From assembly GCF_000315625.1 (NCBI RefSeq), contig NW_005434673.1, positions 1,003,650 through 1,067,649 of the forward strand: 64,000 nt of DNA. Reading direction: 5' to 3'. Below, in pieces: positions 1 through 10,008 of this stretch (position 1 is the stretch's first letter; every line of letters starts with the position of its first letter). Made by a program: the position numbers and the translations under genes. Under the pieces are notes generated by a model. That model was not told the DNA's origin. It did not search any database and saw only the letters and a list, made by a program, of their open reading frames with translations. The stretch is from Guillardia theta CCMP2712. Its lineage: Eukaryota > Cryptophyceae > Pyrenomonadales > Geminigeraceae.

Positions 1-3000
1 TATAGCCCCCTTCACCGCTCCTCGAGCCTTTGAAGTATTCTCCCACTCCTCAATCATGGTCCTCGTCCTCTGCTGGATGTTCTCGTTGGATATCATCTCG
101 ACCAGCTCATTTAGGCCCATGAAAGCATCGATGCAACGTTTGAACATGTCGACCTTCCCGCTGAGAGCCTCTGCACGGCTCGCATCATCATGCACATACT
201 CGAAGTAGCTTCTCATCTCCTCGCATGTCCACCACTTCCCCCGGTACACATTGTGTATGGCCTCCACCTTGACAGAATCAGCAGCGCCCTTCCTTTGCAG
301 GCGGGAGAGGTCGACGAGCAGTTCCTTCCGTTGGTTCTCTGCCGGGCGCAACTTCTTGATCCTCGGGCCCGAGTCCTCTTGCGTCATTTCACTGACTTCA
401 CTGTCATCATCGAAATCTTCATCATCGTCCTCATCATCCTCCTCATCATCCTCCTCATCATCGTCCTCATCCTCCTCCTCTACCTCTTTCTTCTCCTTTT
501 CTGGCTGTTTCTTCGCTTCCTGGGCTGGTTCCTTTGCACTTGCTGCATCCATTTTCGGCTTTTTGGTCCTTGTGTCCTTGACCACTTTCGGTTGAGCCTC
601 TTTCCTGGCAACGCTCTCTGATTTCATCTCGCCTTCCTTGTCTTCATCAACAACATTCATCCTCTCTGCATCATTGAAATCCTCTTCTCCTTCAATCTTG
701 TGAATTGCGTCTGATGTCAGGAAAAACTTCTTCCTATCTCTTCTCGTGATTGTCTTGTAGGTCATCCTTGCGGCCTTGAGCGGACCAATCAGAGGGAACA
801 ACACGGCTCCTCCTAACAGAGCAACGCTCCCCATGAGCACTTTAGACAGTCCCTTGACAGCAAGCATCGGGAGGTTCGTCGACGCTTTAGATGTCAGTCG
901 ACCGCCCTGGCGGGTCTGGCCTTGACCTGCCGCCAGCTCATCCTGCAAGTCCTGACCGAACAAGTCGATTCCTTGAAAGACGTGAATGTCCACATACGCT
1001 GAGTTTGATTTCACGGGCCCAAGGCTGCGAGCTATCAACTCCATCTCATGCTCATTCTGAGCCTGCACGAGCTCTTTCTCCTCCCTCGCCTTCTTCTGCG
1101 CCAAGAGCATCGCCTGCTGCAGCTGCATGTCCGTCAAGAACGCGGGGTCTTGCATCCAGGCGTTGTTGCGCAGGTAGAAGAGACTGTAACTCCCTTGTTT
1201 CGCGGTTCCACTGCGCGATCGAGCTGCTTGCATCCTCTTCCTGATGAAGGCGTGTACGATCTCGAGATGTACCAGAGACATGTTTTCTGGCATCTCTCGA
1301 ATCCAGTTGAACCTGTCATGCTCAAGATCTCCGTAGTCTCTGTAATATGCATCAGGCTGCCAGCCGTAACTGTCACCCAAGAGGTTCAGGAAGTAAGGGA
1401 AGCAGTTGTCAATCTCATCAAGATGAAACTTGAGCGCTCGTTTGTGATAGCACTCTGACTTGGAGACAGCATGCCTCAGGTCCACAGGGATGAAATGAGC
1501 TCGGAAGTCATGGAGGTATTCGTTCAGGGCAGGGAAGATTTCAGAGTGCAGGAAGTCTCTTTCCGGCTTCATATCATCCCAGTCACTGCTGATGTAGAAA
1601 TGAATGGCCTTGTAGCCGACCTGGTCCGAGTCTTCCAGCCTCTTGCCCTTGACGTCTTCGGGGATATAAATGTCGTTCATGTCCACTTGAAGGCTCATCA
1701 TCTTCCCGTGCACGGGGCCCTTGAGCGCGATGTCATCGATGACTCTCAGCATCTCGCACTTGGCGAGTTTGTCGGCTGAGCTCAACTTGCACAGGCGAAC
1801 GAACCTGCGAGCAAGCGCCTCTGGTTTCCAGACATCTTTTCCCATCATGTCGTCAAGGAAGAATATCTCAGCGACGCCTTCTAGGAGGTCGAACTTGTTC
1901 AAACTGATTCGGCTCTCAGGCAGATCAAGCAGGAAGGAGACCTCAGACCGCAGTTGCTGCATGGCGAACTTGCTCTCAGCTATCAAGCTCCGCCCTGGTT
2001 CGTTCTCTTCCTCCTCCTTGAGAAACTTGACCTCTACCGAGTAAGGAGCATGGCGCGAGCCTTGAGGCAGCCTCTTGTGCCGCGCAAGCTTGGTCAGGTC
2101 CTTGGAAACAATGGCCCTCCGCAAGCGCTTCTTGTTGATCTGAACGAGCTTCTCTCGCTCGAAATCAACATCCCAGTGCTTTCTTCTCATTATCTCCGCC
2201 GAATGCTCTTTTTCCCTCACGATCTGTCGCTTCAACATCGCTTTGAACCTCGGAAAGTGCTTGGCATAGCAGGTGTCGCCGTATTCCTTCACGGTCTTGC
2301 TCCCCCAGTGGTGATACCAGAAGTGATCGAGGTGGCATTGAATCGGCTTCGACAAGATCGAGAAAGGCTCTCCGCACTCTGCGCACCTGCCAGACATGTT
2401 CCTACTCTTTCTGAGATTGTTTTCTACCAGTTCTCGACGCAATTCACTCGCATAGTTTTGGTCATAAACTCTGCGCTTCTCCTGCTCAGCTTTCCACTCC
2501 AAATCAAGCTTGCTCAGGTGAGACTCTTCTCTCTCTTGCTCCATCCGTGAAGAGGTCGACTCGTACTCCAGTACAACTCCTGAAGACCCCAGGGAGTGAC
2601 GACGTTGAAGTTTGTACATAACCTTTGACTTCTTCATCCCGATCGACACGTCAGTGAAAGGCGTGTCCAAAGAAAGCGATTTGCTCCTCTTTCTCTGAGA
2701 TACGTGAAACTCCGGCAGAGTCTTTATCCGCATCTCTACGCACAACTCACCAACGGGATCAGATTCTGCAAGGTTGTACAGCAAGAGATTTTGAAGGACC
2801 TTGATGTTTGGTTTCAATTCTTTGAATGCAAAAGAGGCATTTCCAATCAAAGCGTTTGTTCTGATCAAGTCATAGTCCAGGACATCAAAACGAACAATGT
2901 CTTGTTTGTCCAACGAGTGAGCTTCAAACTCGAAGGACTCGTTGAAGTTCGGGTAGTTAGTCTTGAATCTGATTCCTGTCTTCAAGATCCTCTCCTTGAA

Positions 3001-4737
3001 CTCTACACTGACAAACGAATCGCAAAGCTGTTTGGTACCGAGAGGCTTCAACTCTTTCGCTGACAAGATCTTGACAGTGAAGATGGTGTCGGGAGGAAGG
3101 TCAGTTGGCTTCGGGACCAGAGATATCTCCAGGTATACTTCACCCTGGTATTCCGGGTGCAGGTAGTCCTTCAAAGGATACCACTTGCAAACTGTTTCTC
3201 CTACACTGAAGCCCAGGAGGTCGATATCCACTCGTCCGCACGAGTCGTCTTTAGATCCGAAGTCATGATCGAAGCATTCGATGCCCAACGACGTGTCCAT
3301 GGTACTCGAGCTTGTCGGGAAGACAAGGATTTCGTTCCAGCGAGGGTGCAGAGTCTTGAAGATGGTTGAAGTCTTCTTTGTCTGACCCTCGAACCTGGCG
3401 ATCACGTACGGGTCTGAAGTGCCGCCCCAGTCGAGAGCCGGGAGGTTCCTCGCTTCCGAGACTCGAATCCGAAGCTGAGAATCTGTATCTTGCTCGCTGA
3501 GCTTCTTGCGAATGGAGATCTGGATCTTTACCTCCGCTCTAGAATCGGGCAACTGGAAGTTTTCCAGGAGCAACCATCTCTCGTGCAGGTAGTTCAAGGG
3601 GAAGTCCAACAGGTTGAGAGCAGAAGTTCCAATCATCACATCCTTCCTCCATTCCATGTGGTCCATTCCTGTAACGACCAACGCACTGTCCAGCCGATCT
3701 TCGAACCCCTCGAAAACAAACGATTCGTTCCACTCAGGTCTGCTGTACAACCCCTGCTTGAATCGGACCTTGGTCTTCTGCACCCTCCCCTCGAACTCTA
3801 CTTTGAAGTAGGGGTCACATGAATCACTCCTCGCCCTCGGAGGCAGCTTCCTGGCCTCCAGGATGGTAACGCGGATGATGGTATCGAAGTCTTTTAACTC
3901 CCTCATCTTCTTGAGGCTGACCTGGACGTTGATCCTGCCGTAGAAGTCTACCTCCTCGTTCCTCCTCCTCTTCACCTGACTCGGGTCCCCGTCCTTGCTG
4001 AACTTCTGCAAGTCGTGCCATGTTCCACTCCCAACCCCGGCAAGGTTCTCATTCATCAGGTTGATTCGGCAGCTGCCAATCAAGATGTCTCCCAGGATGT
4101 TCTGGTGGAAGCAGTGGATCTCAACAAAGTCGTTGCTCACACTTGAGCTCTGTGCTGGGAACTCAAAGATCTGCCTCCACATTGGCTCTAGAGTGCGCGA
4201 CTTGACATCCGTCTTGAAGACTTGGCTCTTGTACTTGACGATGGCGTAGGAGTCGACAAATCCGTGGAAGCCCAACACGGGAAACTCTTGTCCCTGGATC
4301 AGATGCACAGACAGCAGGGAGTCCGGCTCGACCGGCTTTCTCTTCTCGAAGCACAAGGACACCTCCACCTCAGCTCGGACCTGAGGATCCGAAGGGTCCA
4401 GTATGATGTACCATGACACGATGGGCTCGGAGTCCAACACCATCTTGGAGATGTTGATGTTGCAGCCTCCCATGTACTGAGGGTCGTCCTCCTCCTCCCA
4501 GTCCCAGCACTGCAGCTGCAGCTCTTTCGTGTCTTGGATCTGATTTTCCTCATTGACGGTCCACACCGGGAACTCGAGCGTCTGGTTCCATTGAGGAGCG
4601 AGAGTTCTCATCCTCACTTCCGTCTTGAGGTCTCGTGCTCCCAGCCTGAACAGCAGGTACCTGCAGACACGTCGGGTCAACAGGAACAAGGTCGGTGACT
4701 GCGGAGGCTGCTCACGGATCGCTGAGCCCATCTTCAT
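1..4737 (-). CDS. Large tandem C2-domain membrane protein (partial, runs off the left edge)
   Basis: One reading frame stays open from about 4737 to the window edge (at least 1,579 codons), and its C terminus lies outside. I see five C2 domains in a row, at about residues 20-140, 140-280, 280-415, 417-550 and 553-680. The fourth has a full set of acidic Ca2+-loop residues (GTSDPY, later DHDFGSKDD); the others keep the WNE/WNQ strand but are less acidic. After the C2 block come a basic region, a Cys/His-rich patch (CAEC then QCHLDHFWYHH, residues 780-826), long helical stretches, one hydrophobic segment near residue 1300 and a Glu/Asp run near 1420-1440. The order recalls ferlins or extended synaptotagmins, which tether or fuse membranes in response to Ca2+, but the C-terminal half matches neither as far as I can tell. 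The 5' end is uncertain: a probable upstream exon ends at a GT donor near 4846 (reading ...DPDADSPY) and would splice near 4700. Confidence 0.8.
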   Translation of the reverse strand, partial: MKMGSAIREQPPQSPTLFLLTRRVCRYLLFRLGARDLKTEVRMRTLAPQWNQTLEFPVWTVNEENQIQDTKELQLQCWDWEEEDDPQYMGGCNINISKMVLDSEPIVSWYIILDPSDPQVRAEVEVSLCFEKRKPVEPDSLLSVHLIQGQEFPVLGFHGFVDSYAIVKYKSQVFKTDVKSRTLEPMWRQIFEFPAQSSSVSNDFVEIHCFHQNILGDILIGSCRINLMNENLAGVGSGTWHDLQKFSKDGDPSQVKRRRNEEVDFYGRINVQVSLKKMRELKDFDTIIRVTILEARKLPPRARSDSCDPYFKVEFEGRVQKTKVRFKQGLYSRPEWNESFVFEGFEDRLDSALVVTGMDHMEWRKDVMIGTSALNLLDFPLNYLHERWLLLENFQLPDSRAEVKIQISIRKKLSEQDTDSQLRIRVSEARNLPALDWGGTSDPYVIARFEGQTKKTSTIFKTLHPRWNEILVFPTSSSTMDTSLGIECFDHDFGSKDDSCGRVDIDLLGFSVGETVCKWYPLKDYLHPEYQGEVYLEISLVPKPTDLPPDTIFTVKILSAKELKPLGTKQLCDSFVSVEFKERILKTGIRFKTNYPNFNESFEFEAHSLDKQDIVRFDVLDYDLIRTNALIGNASFAFKELKPNIKVLQNLLLYNLAESDPVGELCVEMRIKTLPEFHVSQRKRSKSLSLDTPFTDVSIGMKKSKVMYKLQRRHSLGSSGVVLEYESTSSRMEQEREESHLSKLDLEWKAEQEKRRVYDQNYASELRRELVENNLRKSRNMSGRCAECGEPFSILSKPIQCHLDHFWYHHWGSKTVKEYGDTCYAKHFPRFKAMLKRQIVREKEHSAEIMRRKHWDVDFEREKLVQINKKRLRRAIVSKDLTKLARHKRLPQGSRHAPYSVEVKFLKEEEENEPGRSLIAESKFAMQQLRSEVSFLLDLPESRISLNKFDLLEGVAEIFFLDDMMGKDVWKPEALARRFVRLCKLSSADKLAKCEMLRVIDDIALKGPVHGKMMSLQVDMNDIYIPEDVKGKRLEDSDQVGYKAIHFYISSDWDDMKPERDFLHSEIFPALNEYLHDFRAHFIPVDLRHAVSKSECYHKRALKFHLDEIDNCFPYFLNLLGDSYGWQPDAYYRDYGDLEHDRFNWIREMPENMSLVHLEIVHAFIRKRMQAARSRSGTAKQGSYSLFYLRNNAWMQDPAFLTDMQLQQAMLLAQKKAREEKELVQAQNEHEMELIARSLGPVKSNSAYVDIHVFQGIDLFGQDLQDELAAGQGQTRQGGRLTSKASTNLPMLAVKGLSKVLMGSVALLGGAVLFPLIGPLKAARMTYKTITRRDRKKFFLTSDAIHKIEGEEDFNDAERMNVVDEDKEGEMKSESVARKEAQPKVVKDTRTKKPKMDAASAKEPAQEAKKQPEKEKKEVEEEDEDDDEEDDEEDDEDDDEDFDDDSEVSEMTQEDSGPRIKKLRPAENQRKELLVDLSRLQRKGAADSVKVEAIHNVYRGKWWTCEEMRSYFEYVHDDASRAEALSGKVDMFKRCIDAFMGLNELVEMISNENIQQRTRTMIEEWENTSKARGAVKGAI

Positions 4738-4845
4738 TGCGAGCAGGAAGATTTCTTGCTTGGATGGCAACAATGCTCAAGACCTTTTGCAATCAGCTCA
4801 GAGAGGTAGAGGCAGAAACTCAGTGCAAGGCTCACATATGGTGAG

Positions 4846-4961
4846 TCCGCGTCCGGATCGATAGGCTCTTCTTCGCCCTCCTTCTTCTGCTTCTGCCAGG
4901 ATCGCTTTGAGCTTTTACGTCGCAGCAGGACGAGGGAGGCAGGACAAGGCAAGACCAACAA
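4846..4961 (-). CDS. Probable 5' exon of the tandem C2 protein
   Basis: A short minus-strand open stretch encodes a Lys/Arg-rich then Glu/Asp-rich peptide ending DPDADSPY at a good donor (TAT|GTGAGC). An acceptor (ccgcag) about 140 nt downstream would rejoin the C2 frame in phase. The start codon was not fixed, and this exon rests on splice signals and composition only. Confidence 0.35.
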
Positions 4962-5747
4962 CAGGCAAAGATGAGGGAAGATAAGGGGAGGGGAGGAGAG
5001 GTCAGGGAAGGGGAGGTCAGGGGGAGACTGTCATGTACCTTCCTGCGGAAGACCGAGGAGAGGGCGGGAAGGGAAGCACCTCCCCCCATCTCGCCTACGG
5101 CATTGCTACCGCTATCGCCCCGCCGTCGGAGTGAGGCAGACCCGCGAAATGAGAACGGGACTGTAAAAGAAAGAAAGACAAAAAAGAACGGACCCGTTGT
5201 ATTCCAACAGTTGAACTTCACGTGTAAGTTGAGGAATCACTTGTAAGTGCTTGAACTTCTTTACTTGTAAGTAGTTTAGACTTGCACCTGCTACTTGCGA
5301 ATGGTGGTCATAAGGCTGGTAACGGTTACTAGGATTGCAGTTTCGAGTGCTCCGGTCATTTAGGTTAGGGTTTAGGTTTTAGAGGCGCCTCTACCTTTGT
5401 ATCATATCTGTTCAGGACAAAATTCGTCGAATTCTACTTGTGACTTGACCGCAACAGCCTAACTGTTGAGCTTCGGAAGATTCAAAGAGTGTGAGTTACG
5501 ATTTAAGTTAATGCATCAATTCATTCAACTCATTCAATTCTACTCGTTGCACTCGTGGCCATGCTGCAACCTGCCACCATGACATCACATCCTCTATCGG
5601 AAATCTCACTGTCAGAGAGCGCATGCATCCTCACCGACGCCTTCTGCCCCGGCGTACTGTATCCCCATGAGGCGAAGTACACGTTCACGCGCGAAGAGAG
5701 GAAAAGATCCGAAACAACCTGCCAGTCTCTCAGACAGGAATGAGTTG
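4962..5747. other. Intergenic stretch without recognised gene; contains a telomere-like TTTAGGG patch
   Basis: Short open frames here look random. Positions about 5357-5383 read TTTAGG-TTAGGG-TTTAGG-TTTTAGAGG on the plus strand, a few degenerate copies of a plant-like telomere unit. The rest is unremarkable AT/GC-mixed sequence with scattered homopolymer purine tracts. Confidence 0.5.
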
Positions 5748-6773
5748 CTAGCTCGACTTCACATTCTTGATCACTCCTGCGTTGTCATCGAAGTAATGCA
5801 GGCGGTGCTCTGTGTTTGCAAAAATCAACGTAAAGGTAAGAAAGACTTGCAAGGCCGTACCCGGATATTCTTTTGCAATTTCAGACAATGCCTGAACCTA
5901 AAGGACGCCCGTCAGATCAAACAAGGAAGATACAACCTGCACCTTTGTGTCCTGCGATACTTTCACGACTCTGCTTCGCTCCAGCTCGACCCCTGATCTT
6001 TTCAACACCGAGTTGGTGAAATCTTGTTCATTGCTGGTTAGGACGTAAATTTTATCCCCGAAGCTTCTCAAAGCTATGTCAATCCCAGGATACAGAGGGT
6101 TTTTCTCCATCCAATGAACGATGTCGTCTTGTCCAGCAGCCTCCTGTGCTGTGAAGGTGCTGAGCAGGTCGTTCTTTTTGCACTGGTACTTGTGCAACAG
6201 CACGTCTCTCATGAAATCCCAATTTTCAACCATCTCTCCTGCTGACAATGGCCGCTCTCCTGAGGGCGACCGCTTGGCTGTTACGGCTTCAGACACGCAG
6301 AGTCTTGCGGCAAGAACCAGGTCTGCAGGGTCCGAAGCTACGGGCCTCAGTTGCTTCAACTTCTCCTCTAGCCACCTTGGAACATGACCTCCTTCATCAG
6401 CCTCATACTGGCTCCAGTCATAGCCCACCCAACTCTTCCTCACGCCAGCATCCCTTGCGCTCAGATAGGCGCACTCCTGCATGGTTTCAGGCCAAAGCTG
6501 TCTGGCAGCGAGGACTGCGGTTTCAACGTAGTTTGAGACAGTGTTGCAAAGGACTCCATCGAAGTCGAACACGTAAACACTTTGCTCCTGAGCATCACAT
6601 CTCAACGAAAAACTTCCTTCCCTCACTCTTCCACGACTTCTTCCTGGATTGAAGGAGTTGTGTCCTAAAAGTTTCCGTGGCCAACCTGTCCCGCCCGCGG
6701 CAACAAAGCCATTCACACTGACGATAGAGCAGCAACCCGTAAGCAGCAACAGAGCAAGCCCAGCATATCTCAT
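5748..6773 (-). CDS. Plastid-targeted HAD-superfamily hydrolase
   Basis: Three exons: 5937-6773, 5847-5891 and 5748-5807, with 45-nt and 39-nt introns. Phases close and rejoin HAD motif I (DFDGVLCNT), a motif-II-like LTSNE and motif IV (HYFDDN) just before the stop. Such enzymes use the first Asp of motif I as nucleophile to dephosphorylate small substrates; the substrate cannot be told here. The start chosen is the Met at 6773, because it opens directly into a signal peptide (RYAGLALLLLTGCC) with predicted cleavage VNG-F followed by a basic, Ser/Gly-rich transit region: a bipartite red-plastid presequence. An upstream in-frame Met (6872) would bury the signal peptide. Head-to-tail with the C2 gene and divergent from the tRNA and transporter. 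Confidence 0.85.
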
Positions 6774-7166
6774 CCTCGCTCCTCTTCTCCATGCTCGTCC
6801 CCCATTCCCTCTCCTTCCTTCCACACCGCCATTGCCAGGCACCCCCGTCATCGCAATCCTTGTAACAAGCAAGCTTCAAATCCGGGTCCGCCTCAGCCGG
6901 ACCCGCACACTGAAAACAGTCACACTAGTAGTCAAGTTAAGTTAAAGTAGTCCGGTTCAATTCAGTGAACGCGGCGGCCCGGCCGCCGACCGTCCGGGCC
7001 CGGCAGTTTCACACCGGACCTCGGAGTCAGGGAATGCAGCACTGCAGGCATCGAGCCGATGGAGTCAATGTGTGAGTCACAATCATGACAAACTTGCAAT
7101 ATGATTGCCGGAGGCCCGGGCAACGTCGTGCCAATGTAATACGGTTGTATATACTTGTGTCACTAA
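6774..7166. repeat. Intergenic region with GC-rich dispersed element
   Basis: About 6925-7030 holds a very GC-rich core (gcggcggcccggccgccg, then CCGGGCCCGG) flanked by AAGTTAAGTTAAA and ACTCAGTG/GGAGTC words. Similar cores recur at about 9355-9540, 26450-26525, 44060-44245 and 55430-55640. No coding signal was seen. Confidence 0.5.
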
Positions 7167-7238
7167 GCGTTCGTAGTGTAGTGGTTAGCACATCAGCCTT
7201 CCAAGCTGGTGGCCCGGGTTCGAGTCCCGGCGATCGCA
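7167..7238 (+). tRNA. tRNA-Gly (anticodon UCC)
   Basis: A full 72-nt cloverleaf can be drawn. The acceptor arm is GCGTTCG/CGATCGC with one U-U mismatch at the fourth pair. The D arm has TAGTGTAGTGGTTAGCAC, matching the A box. The anticodon stem TCAGC/GCTGG closes the loop CTTCCAA (anticodon TCC), and the T arm is CCGGG-TTCGAGT-CCCGG, matching the B box. A discriminator A is followed at once by TTCTTTTT, a pol III terminator. There is no intron. The mismatch leaves a small chance that it is a tRNA-derived repeat and not a working gene. Confidence 0.85.
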
Positions 7239-7246
7239 TTCTTTTT
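7239..7246 (+). terminator. RNA polymerase III terminator of tRNA-Gly
   Basis: TTCTTTTT directly follows the discriminator base of the tRNA, the expected T-run stop signal. Confidence 0.6.
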
Positions 7247-7517
7247 GTCTACATAGATATGACCTCCCACAAGAGCTGCCAATATGGCAGGCTCTATGGA
7301 CATATCTTGCGCACAGTGAGCTACTCCATGCTCCTGTGTCCTTGTTTGCTGCCGTGCTTCTGATTTTTGCTCTCTCTCTTACACCTCCATCCTCTCTCCT
7401 CGCGATCCTTCCTCTCTGTTTCGTGACTCCGATCAACACTCAACCATCCCTTCCCGCACAGAGACTCGCGATCCCTTGCCCTCGACTCGCATTGATCGAG
7501 GCACTGCATTTTGAGGG

Positions 7518-9229
7518 ATGGCGCACCACAAATGCTCAAAGAAATTCCTCGGTATCTTGTGCATAGCCGGAGTTGTTGTCATGTGGGTCGGGTCGTCTGA
7601 GCTTATCCAGATCATTTTTGATGATCGGAATTTCGCGAGACCATTCTTCCTGACTTACTTCTCAACGTCGCTATTCTGCATCTACCTCCTGGGTTTCTTG
7701 TTTTTATCTTCGTGGCGCAATGGAAACAAGGCTCCATCCACCGATGGCAGTTCAACAATAGAGGAGAGCCGTGCTATGTTGCTGGATTCAGCTGCCACGG
7801 AGGAGGATGCGTTGCCGCCGGCAACTAAGCATGAATCCCCGCAAGGATTCAAGACCGGTTGGCAGACGGCAATGCTTGCAGTCCAGTTCGTTCCCCTTTG
7901 GTTTGCTGCAAACTGGACTTTCAATGCAAGTCTATGCACGTGAGCTTTGACAACGTTCAATGGAATCGAGATCAATCACCCCCTATTACAGGAAGTGTGG
8001 AACAGGAACGACGGTTGCATCAAGTACAGTCATAAGGTTTCAATCAATCGCTGAGAAATTTTCTGAAGCGTCTTGAAAGCTCTTCATCGTCGTTCTTCAC
8101 GTTGATAATGTCAGCGTTGGTTCTGAAAGAACATCTTTCTTGGGTCTTTGACTATGTCGAGTTAATGTTAAATGATTTCTATCTTCTGCAGATCAAATTT
8201 TTATCAGTTCTGATGAGTTGTGGTGGAGTGGTACTAGTGACGGAGTTTGATGAGGGTTCGAGTGCCGAAAGCTCATTGCTGGTATGGCAACAAGACGCAG
8301 TGTGCTTTCACTGACTCTGCTAAAATCAGGGAGACGGTTTGTCTTTGATTTCTGCGATTCTTATGGCAGCCTTCACGGTCTTGACGTGCAATCTTTCTTA
8401 TCCTTGTGAAGTCTGAATTGCCTCTTGCAGGTCCAATTGAAATACGTGGTTCCTAACGAAGACGAAGTCCGGATGCCGATGCTGCTAGGTTGGTTGACTG
8501 TCGAGCAAGCCGTGCGAACGTGTCTGATTTGAGGTTATCTACCAGGTTTTCTGGGGCTATTCACTCTGATCATTGGACTGCCGTTCCTCCTCTTGTTTCA
8601 TTACACCGGGTTGGAGAAGTTTGAAGGGGTCAGCCGGCCTTGAGGTGTTTTTAGACGGTAACCCTCCTGCACCCAGATCCCCCTCAATGTTTTGGCGTAC
8701 CTGACTTTCAACGGAGTGGTTGGAACCGTCCTCTCAGACCTGCTCTGGGCGCAGGTCTCTCAGAGCGCTCCGAGTGCCGCTGACATGCGATGGCAGGCCA
8801 TTGTGTTCACTTCTCCGCTGCAGGCAAACCTGGGAGTCAGCCTTACCATCCCCTTGTCCTTCTTCGCCGACGAGGTCTGTGATCCAGTCAAGCTTCGGAA
8901 GGAGCTCACGGTTTGCTGCATGACAGATTGCTCAACGGCACGTGGGTCACAAGATGAAGTGGGAGTACTTCTGCGGGGCGGTACGCGCTACGTTCTGACC
9001 GACTTGTTTCTCTCTCTGACTGATGCGAATTCACTTCAAGGCTCTGGTGTTTGTCTCCTTCGTGGGTGTGAACAGCTATGCAGAAGACCGCAAGGACCCA
9101 AGTAGCCCTGACGTCGACATGGAATCCAACATAGGCCTGGAGGACGTCAGGTGGGCCGCATATTCCAGCCTCGGAGAGATGTCTGACTGCGTTCTCGGCA
9201 GTGGAGGGGATGACCCCGGGGCTGAGTAG
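7518..9229 (+). CDS. SLC35F-type (DMT superfamily) transporter, 11 exons
   Basis: Exons 7518-7939, 7992-8036, 8080-8155, 8192-8281, 8330-8377, 8431-8488, 8546-8628, 8677-8754, 8797-8874, 8954-8980 and 9041-9229 close in phase and give 397 residues. Introns are 36-79 nt. The sequence follows the SLC35F5 layout: a first helix ending WVGSSEL, a helix near LLGFLFL, then VASSTVISSSSSFFTL, SCGGVVLVTEFD, HYTGLEKFE, TFNGVVGTVLSDLLWA and LGVSLTIPLSFFAD. About ten membrane helices are expected, with a polar loop around residues 70-115 and a hydrophilic tail. The family moves small solutes across Golgi, endosomal or organelle membranes; the substrate here is unknown. The tRNA-Gly lies 280 bp upstream on the same strand. 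Confidence 0.87.
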
Positions 9230-10008
9230 GGCAGACTCGGAGTCTGGCCCTCGCTGATGCCTAAATGTGGCCCATGTAACATAGATTCGGATAAATGAGT
9301 GTTATAGTAGCAAGGTTATAAACCACCGTGGCACAGTAGCCTGAGTCAACTTGCTGCTGGAGCCCGGCCGACTCGGTCATTCAACGGCTGATGACTCGCG
9401 GCTGATGACTCAGTGGCGGCAGGGGCCGGGCCGGGCCGGGCCCGGTGGGGGGGTGGGGGGCGGCCTAGTGGGGGCGGCCGCCGGGGCCCAGCGGCGGCCG
9501 GGCCCGGCGGCGGGCCCCTGGACTCAGTGAGGGGCTGGATGAGGGGCAAGAAATGACGGGAATGAGGGGGATGACAAGGCCTAGAGGCTATATCGGGTGG
9601 ACATGTCGGCGATAGGCGGTAAGCGAAGCGATGGAGGAGGGGAGGAGAGATGTCCGGTAGCAGTAGAGGAGGATGTAGCTTCTGTCCATGTCCGTACAGC
9701 AGAGCAGGAGGTGCAAGCGGACGATGTGCAATGTTCGGAGGTCAGATCCCAAGCACGAGAATCAGTACGGTCCGAGGTTGCAAAGCGAGGAACCAAGAAT
9801 GAGAAGGTCTCTGGTGACTCTTGGGAGCAGCAGGGCCTCTGGTGACTTGAGGTGCTTTAGCATTGAGAGAGTAGACTGATGTCTCGGCATCATCACATCC
9901 TAGTCCCTCAAGTCCGAAACCTTTCTCGGAATGGCATGTCGTGTTAGGAATGTTATTCTCAGCTGCCCATCTACCTTGTTCTCGACCTTCGCTGACAACG
10001 GCTTGAAG
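9230..10008. repeat. Intergenic; GC-rich dispersed element and possible 5' leader of the PDZ gene
   Basis: About 9355-9540 is an extreme GC block (gggccgggccgggccggg) bounded by gactc/ctgatgactc words, the longest copy of the dispersed GC-rich family. From 9597 a plus-strand frame of about 80 codons begins MDMSAIGGKRSDGGG and could be a first exon of the downstream gene, but I could not link it by splice phase. Confidence 0.45.

Noticed and set aside
190-621. Plus-strand 143-codon frame with many hydrophobic residues
   Set aside because: It is the complement of the acidic (Glu/Asp) tract of the minus-strand C2 protein.
4832-5221. Minus-strand 129-codon frame upstream of the C2 gene
   Set aside because: No domain, poor composition, and it overlaps the likely leader and first exon in another frame.
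5555-5996. Plus-strand frames over the HAD 3' end
   Set aside because: They are antisense to exons that carry HAD motif IV and have no features of their own.
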